Assembly: GCF_019097595.1 (NCBI RefSeq)
Contig: NC_080722.1
Coordinates: 15,167,630-15,231,629, forward strand
Origin: Hemibagrus wyckioides
Lineage: Eukaryota; Chordata; Actinopteri; Siluriformes; Bagridae
Direction of reading: 5' to 3'
Length of the DNA: 64,000 nt
Shown here: positions 38,501-46,338 of the stretch, piece by piece
Numbering within the stretch: position 1 is the stretch's first letter
Layout: every line of letters starts with the position of its first letter
Translations under genes and position numbers: made by a program
Notes under the pieces: generated by a model
The model's database searches: none
What the model was told of the DNA's origin: nothing
Seen by the model: only the letters and a program-made list of their open reading frames with translations

Positions 38501-41500
38501 TTACCTACACTTTTAATAAATACAATATACCGAAAGAAAAAAAAGAGACTTTTTAAATGTACAGGTAGCTGACCCTGTGCAACTTGGGATATGCGAAGAA
38601 AGAATTTCACTGTGCTGTAATATGTATGTGATGATAATAAAGGCTTCTTCTGCACCACTGGTGACTGCCACAGCTGCTAGCCTCTGATTCATACAGCTGT
38701 TGAAATCACTGTTTTCAAGCAAATCACAGTTACAGTCTCACTTCTCTTCAACATTTACTTTTATATGAGAGGCTTAGGCAGCTAGCAAAGTTATCCAAGT
38801 AGCTATATAATGCTAACATATCCAAGTTAAGTAGCTAAATAATGCTAAGAACAGCAAATGCTACCAGCACACAGTCACTTTACAATTACAGTATAAACAG
38901 ACAATTGCGAATCACTCGACCCTTTGCTAAAAGCAAACAATTCTGATCAGCCTACAGAGCCTGGGTTAGGTGTGTTCTGAACAAATTTGCTGTAATTTAG
39001 AAGGCTTTTACTTTTTTCCACCGCTTCCAGAAATGAACAACTGTGCAATTAATATACAAATATCTGAAAAACACTTATGTCATTATTTACGAAGCAAACA
39101 CTTTTTTAAAGAAAACCTCACGTGGACCACAATGCACAGGGGTAAACAAAAATGTGGGGGAGGCAAAAGGTCAGGTGATTGTTAAACAGGCCGAAACAAG
39201 ACAAGACTCAATCAGTAAACATGAAACAGTCCGTAATCAAACACGAATCAAGACAGTTAGATAATAAACGCTTAGCCTCATCACAGGCACAGCACCAGAG
39301 TAAGACTTCACAAAACATGCTTGCCAGTCTGGGGTTATTTAAAGGGGGAGTATTGTGATTGCAAACAGGTGAGTGTCATTAGTATTCAGGAGTTTGCCAA
39401 CTGACGCCTCATGGACTGAGGATCATGGGAGATGTAGTTTACAACCTCAGTAGTGACAGACGTGGGTGGGATGATGATTATCAATAGTAATTAAAAATAA
39501 ACAATGAACACAATATGTCTAAAAAAACAATATGCACTGACAAAAGACTAAAACTAAATCACAATTAACTCCAAAATAATTCATATGGTACTGTCAGGTA
39601 AACAATAAAAACATCTATAATCCAACTAACTAACTATTGCACAGGATACTGTGTATGGAAAGAAACCCCAGCAATATCTCCTACCACCATATTAGCAATC
39701 AATTCTGTCACAAACAATTAATAACACTTTTAACAGCACTAATTAAAAAAGCAGAGTATTTATCTAGCATAATAACAAATTCATCATTGTAGAAGAGCCT
39801 TTATAAGCTTTATAGTTTGTGTGATATGTTTTGACTCAGAGTATGACAAGGAGTTTCTGAGCTCGCTCAAATCAACGGGAGCTCCTACGTGTGCATAAAT
39901 GCATTGTGAAGGAGTGAAAGGGCTGATGGGTTTTGCTGGAACGTGAAATGATTCTGCACTCGTTGCCAAGCAGCTGGGGGTGTCTGAGGCTGATAGTTTG
40001 GCTGCTTAATGCTGAATTCTCAAATGGTCTTTAAAAATGATGACAAGCTCATGCCAACGTGAATGTCTTTCCAATTAAAGCGCACACAAACATTAGATGC
40101 CAAAGCATCCGTGCACTGTGAGCAGCCTGATACAGTGTCAGGAGTGAAGCCTTAGACAGATACAGCGGAAGCTCTTTCAACAGAGCGATAAAATGATGTC
40201 TAGTCAGTTCCAATAGGCTTTCTACTTACTGTTGGATATCATGACCCTTTTATTTCAATTACCGAAGAAAGGATTATGAGTAACGATTTGCATTTCATAA
40301 ACACTGAGCATGTTTCATCTACTCCAAATGAATCACAGCTACTTCATAAACTTTTACCATACTCCAGGTCTGCACCTCACAAAATGGCTTCCTTGCTGTT
40401 ACCTGATTCTGTATGTTGGTACATTTCCTTCTGAAACTGAAAGTCAGAGTGACACGGTATTGATTTTGGGCTTGACTGATTTACACCAACCTTATTCGAG
40501 ATACACCACCACCCCCAAGTCTAACAGTATCCTAACAAGCTAGTTAAATATAGAGAACAGTAAAGAGATTGAAGCGTGTATTTTACTTAATCTTACTGAT
40601 GGAGAATCCCTGCTAGTGTATAAAGCCAGAATTGTGAGTTCTCACTCCATCTGAGGAAGTGACACATTCCAGCTTTGAAGAGCTCCAAACTTCTGTCACG
40701 TAATCATGATCTTGTACACATTTCTTTCATTTTAACTTTTTTTTTCACAACCAGGCCAAAGTGAAAAAATTATTTTAAAAAATCATGCAAGATGATGCAT
40801 GGGCATACAACTATTGCTAACAAGCTACTACTACAGAGCAAGACCAGGCTCTATGGTCTGACATACATATACTGTATGTTGTTCTAGAGAATTTAACCGG
40901 ATGATGACAATGTCATCTAGGTATGAATTTTTGATTGCTTTAAATCAAGAAGATATCCTACAATAGAGGCCTGCGGTGGCATCCAGGGTTGGTGTGATCC
41001 CACCTCCGGTGTGTGTGTGGAGTTTGCATGTTCTCCCCATGTCTTAAGGGTCTCCCACAGGCACTCTGGTTTCCTTCCATAATCCAAAGACATGTACTAT
41101 AGGCAGATTGCCATCTCTAAGTTTTGTGTGTGTACAATGGTGATAGGTGTCCAGGGTACAGCCTGCCTTGTGCCCTGAGCCTCCTGGGATAGTCTCCAGC
41201 ATCCCTGTGACCCAGTGGGATAAGCAGTGTCTCTACACTATTTTTTCAGATTTTTTGATTTTACTACAGCACGTGTGTCCAATCTTAACCACAAGATTGT
41301 GTGCGTGTGTATGTGTGCATATTTTCATCAACAGGAGAAACACCTGATTCCACATGTTTAATCAGCTGATCTTGGCTTTCAGTAGACTTAGTTGTCGCTT
41401 CTTCTAAAAACCTGCTGTCACACTGGCCCTTTCCTGATTAGACTGGACACCCTGTGCTATAGTGTCCAGATATAAGGGACAAGTACAAATAAATTAACAC

Positions 41501-44278
41501 CATTTTAAGTTCACAGACACTTTAAATATCACAAGAAGAGTGTGAAACATTGTTTGTTGATACTATTACTGTGGAGTCGCTAATGAAATTTAAGAAAAAA
41601 AAATGATAATACGATCTATCCATGGTCACCCAAAGCTGTGTTGCTAGTAAGTAACCATCTGGAGTGTTATTAATCAGCATTGATAAACTGATTTAGCCAA
41701 CATAGCAGGAGCCTGTATTTCCTGTGTGGTTTAGAAGAACATGCCAGCAGCCTGTCATTGCTGCTTGCTTCTCTTGTGTACAGACTTTGGCTGATTTCTC
41801 CTGGGAATGTCCTCTCACGTGCTCCATATGCTTGTTTAATTTTCATCTTAACACATAATCCTATGCTATCTCTCAACATGGCAAGTGATTAGCATAAATT
41901 AGCTCTTTACCAGCAAAAACTAGCAGAAAAGATCACAAGATCTCTATGTGACACTGAAACTGAATCCATCCAATGACACAATCTAAAAAAAAAAAGAGAG
42001 TCAGAGAGTTAATGAAGCTTTTAGAAAGTTGTGGTCAGGATTAACTCACCCAGCCAGCACAATGAAGAAGTCAAGCCGATTCCAGGTATCCCCAAGGTAA
42101 CACTTTTTGCCAAAGATGCCCAGTGCTACCATCTTAATCACCATCTCCACAGCAAAAAATGCAAAAATGAAGTCATCAAAATCCTGGAAAATAAGAAATG
42201 CATGAGGTGTTAACATGTAAATAACTGAAAAAAATGAAATCACTAATCACTCCACTGCCATATTCAGACTGAAGCTGGTGTGTGTGTGTGTGTGTGTGTG
42301 TGTGAGCATCTATAGCTGTTTCAGCCTAACTCTGCCGTCTAAGAAATCAAACAGCAAACTTGTGCTTTTTATCCACAAATCCTCAACTACGCCGTGAATG
42401 TCAGCTCAAAATTTTCTGTATATGAAGTGACACATTTATATAGGAATGATAACCACATGTGTTCAAGGAACAAAGAGAAAACGCTCTGCATGCTGGCACT
42501 GAGCATGTGACTGATTAATACAAAGCCACATGAGAAAGTAAGTTAATAGCACAATAATTCTAATCTCCCCTGGAACATTTGCTCCTGCTGCAAAACGTTT
42601 AAGAAACAGGACTCAACTTTCTCATGTGATTAAAATCAATGATCAAATTGTTCATATGGATGTATGGTAATTCATGTAACGTAATGATGTAGGAATATAA
42701 TGCATGATTATGTGTAATTATTTTGATTATATGGGTCTGTATTTTGTAAATGGAAATGAAGAACCACAAGGTTCAGTGTGCACAGGGATTATGGCTAAAC
42801 ATCATACAAAAGTGTAATAGGATTAAAAAATCAGAAGGGATATGTCAGGAGAAGTGCAGGTTCAACATTTCAGTACTATTTCCATCTTTTTTCCTCTTAA
42901 CCTCTTATATATGAATCTTTGTATTATAAAACTGTTCTTGCCAGGCCAGCCGAGTAAATCTGACATGGACAATTTTCTCATTGTAGACTTGGTTAATTTT
43001 GGCATTACTCAAGGATTCTCACAGTAGCTATGTTTCGTGCACCATAAAATGATGAGAGATGAAACTGGCGCGTTTCTTTGACACTTGGCAACGTTCGTTC
43101 ACTTATTTTCATCAATCTGATTTTTTTTTTTAGTCAGCAAAAATTGTGCAAATGCACATGTGCAGAACATATGCAAAGGTTCTGGGTTTTATGCGGGCAA
43201 TTATTTGTCTATTGAACAAATTATTCGACAGATTATCCACCTTATTCATTAAGGTGGAAAATTTTACTCAAATTTTACCTCAGTCATTTTCCTGAGGTGT
43301 AGACATTGAGGCTTTTTTTTTTTTATTCCACTTGGGATTATTAATGGATTGTTAAGATGGAGGTAAATGCAGGTCCTGTGGAAAAAGAATAACTATTATT
43401 TACTAAACACAACTAAGCTTGAAAAAATACAACAGTGGCTGTACAACACGAGTGAATAAAAATGTGAACTTTCCAACTGGTTTTGATCTGCATCATAATT
43501 GGTTAGTGTTATTGCATGGGAAAGTCACCTGGGTTTTCAGTGCTAGCTCAGCATTAGTGATGACTCTTAAACAAGGGAATCTCTCCAGCAAAGGCACTCT
43601 CACCACATGGGGAAAGTTAATTAAGCAGCAGTGGGTATCCATGCTCTGAAGCTCTGCATCATTTCCAGCCAAGCTCTAAGATCTTGGCCACATTTCTTGG
43701 CTACACTGATTTCACTCACACTGAACTGCTTGCTCTTAACATTCACTATTAATCGTAGTACATAATGAACATCAGCAACATGAAGATTGTGACAGTTGAT
43801 GGCACGTTAATTTACATGCATGATTTATCTGGTCCTGTGAGCACCACTGTGGGTCAGATGGCTGCCCACATGACATTAAATAAATGTAAATATATGCTTA
43901 ACCGTATAATTTGACCCAACCACTGTAAAACAGGGGAAAAATGTTTCTTGCCCATGAACCGCAAAGAACTGTCACTGCTTATCATCATGTAACATCCTAA
44001 ACCTCCTGCCTCGAATGATATGACATAACTAATTTTTGTCAATCCTGTCAGCTTTGACTGCTGAGAAATTTACTGTCATTTTAAATGTGAGTAGAAAATA
44101 GTGAACATCAGAGTTTGGTTTTTTTTTTGGACATGCATCTAAAGATATTCACAGATAATCACAGTGGAGGAAAAAAATGGAATTCTCAAGTGGCTACTTC
44201 TTAAAAGGCACATTTTCTAAGAAGAACCAGGTTCATTCAGCCTTACATGGCTTCTGGACTACAAAGCATTTGTGTGCA

Positions 44279-44320
<42 letters not shown>

Positions 44321-46306
44321 GCCTCTCCATGGTTTAGCAGCTCTCTAAAGAAAAACAGCGCAGACGGGGGAAACCCCACAACAGTGCAGTCCTAGACTGT
44401 CCACACAGCCTGCCAGCACTATTTAATGGTTTCGTATTCACCCATGCAGATTTTTATTTGCTTCTCTTAGCAGCACCCGCTAGCAATTCACCTTTTTCAG
44501 CATTCATCTTTTCTTCTTTTCCTGCCAGTAGCTTAAAGGTGAATAGAAGCACACATATGACTGAAACAGCCCATTTGTACACTGTGATCTCCTGGTATAA
44601 TAATAACCTGAATAAATATTCGCATGACGTGTCGTTCATTATCTCATAGTCGTGATTGGAATATAAGTTTTTGCTTTACTGGAAGAGATGGTTATTCCAG
44701 TGCGATTGATGCACTGCTTCTCATGTACATCCAAACCCACTTCCCCACCACACACATACACTGCTATGAAAATGTATCTTCCACTTCCTGAGTTCCTCTA
44801 TTATTGCAAACTTTTGGCACTGCTGAAAGTAAAGGCCTAAATCCAAAAATTATGTGGTGGCAGAACCTGAAACAAAATGCAGAAACATGTGAATTCATGC
44901 CAGGGGAGAAAGTGGGATCAAATCCATCCACAGTAATGTGAAAGACTGATATTGAATTACAAGAACTGTGATTTTCAGTCAATACAGCTAGAGGTGGCAT
45001 AACCGCTTATATTTTACTTGCAGCAGATATGAATATCAGGTATCTTTGCTTATAAAAGAACTAAAAAGATCATTAAATATTGGATTTGTTCTTTCACATT
45101 GCCAATCAAATATCTGTCTGAAGATCTGAAAAATATGCAAAAAGGAAGGAGGCAAATAGATTTACAGGCACATGCACATTCATAAGGCATTAGTATGCGC
45201 ATGGATATGCTCTTCTGAGGAAAAAAAATTCCTGATTTCATGCAAACACACTAAAACGGAGAAACATATGGTCACCACCTCCTCGCTGATCTGTTTCTAC
45301 TGACAATGTCTTTCATCCTGTGTTTGTATTGAGTTGGTATGCAGATTACGTCATTACTGCGTACAGACGAGGTTAACTTACATCGCATAAGAGTGAACGC
45401 TTGCCTTTCTCTGTCACTCTTCTCACTTGTCGTTCCTGTATAGTCTACCTGGCGTTTTGATCAAATTTTGTGTTATCTGTTTATGATTATGGATTAAACT
45501 CTGATAATGAAGTCAGTCTGACTGTTGACTCATCCAATGAATTTCGACAATAATTGGATGTGTCCTAATAAACACACTGCACTTGTGCGCTGTCTGTCTA
45601 TCGTGCACTTTACAGCAAATATATATAATGTTGAACACTCGGGATCTCTGAACAAAATAACATAAAAGACAGCCGTGTTCTTATTCCACCTGGAAAAAGC
45701 AAGAAGCAAGAAGTGTTTTTGCTTCATTGGCCATAGAGGACATGAAAGATCAAACTTTCTGACACAGATCCTGCTCAGACCCTGCATGCCCGACTTATTC
45801 GGAGATATTCACATATGCTCCCAAACAGCTGTGCTCAGACAGCAGAAAAACCAGCAAGGAGCAGGAGAGAAAGTTCAAGACACATTCAAAGCTATATTTC
45901 TGTCTTCTTTTGATGGTGTTGATGGATGATTGCTGTATTGATGGATGATCACTGAGTCTGTATGCTCTGATTAAGACCCTCTCTCTGATGCATTCTCTCT
46001 GATGTGTCTCGACTGAAATATCACTGGCTCTCTGTCTAAAGGTGTGTGTATTTCCAGTTTCTGATCCAGCAACTATCTCCTGCTTAAACACATTTCCCAA
46101 ACATATTCAAAGGAATGTGTTATGTGCTCCATCAAAGCTGCTCGCATTCATTCACCAATACTGAAAAAGGAAAACTCTTTTACATGTAAACAGACGGATT
46201 CCTTTGGTATTTAGAGCAGCATTAGTTCTGTATTTAGACTATTAGGTGTACATGAGAGAGGGATTGTCAGAAGAGGGAAAATGTGTGTGTGTGTGTGAAA
46301 GAGAGA

Positions 46307-46338
<32 letters not shown>

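Larger units (their letters stand above)
29471..42049 (-). other. cacna1g: 12.6 kb intron between the IS2-S3 and IS4 exons
   Basis: This is the most repeat-rich intron: a tandem CA/TA hairpin unit (29759-29975), a tRNA-SINE head (30549-30640), a terminal-inverted-repeat element with a nested SINE (30663-31321), SINE copies at 31488 and 40973, many CA/GT microsatellites and an AAT array (35495-35550). The 33.3-35.1 and 35.6-38.0 kb stretches show nothing recognisable beyond short microsatellites. Confidence 0.8.
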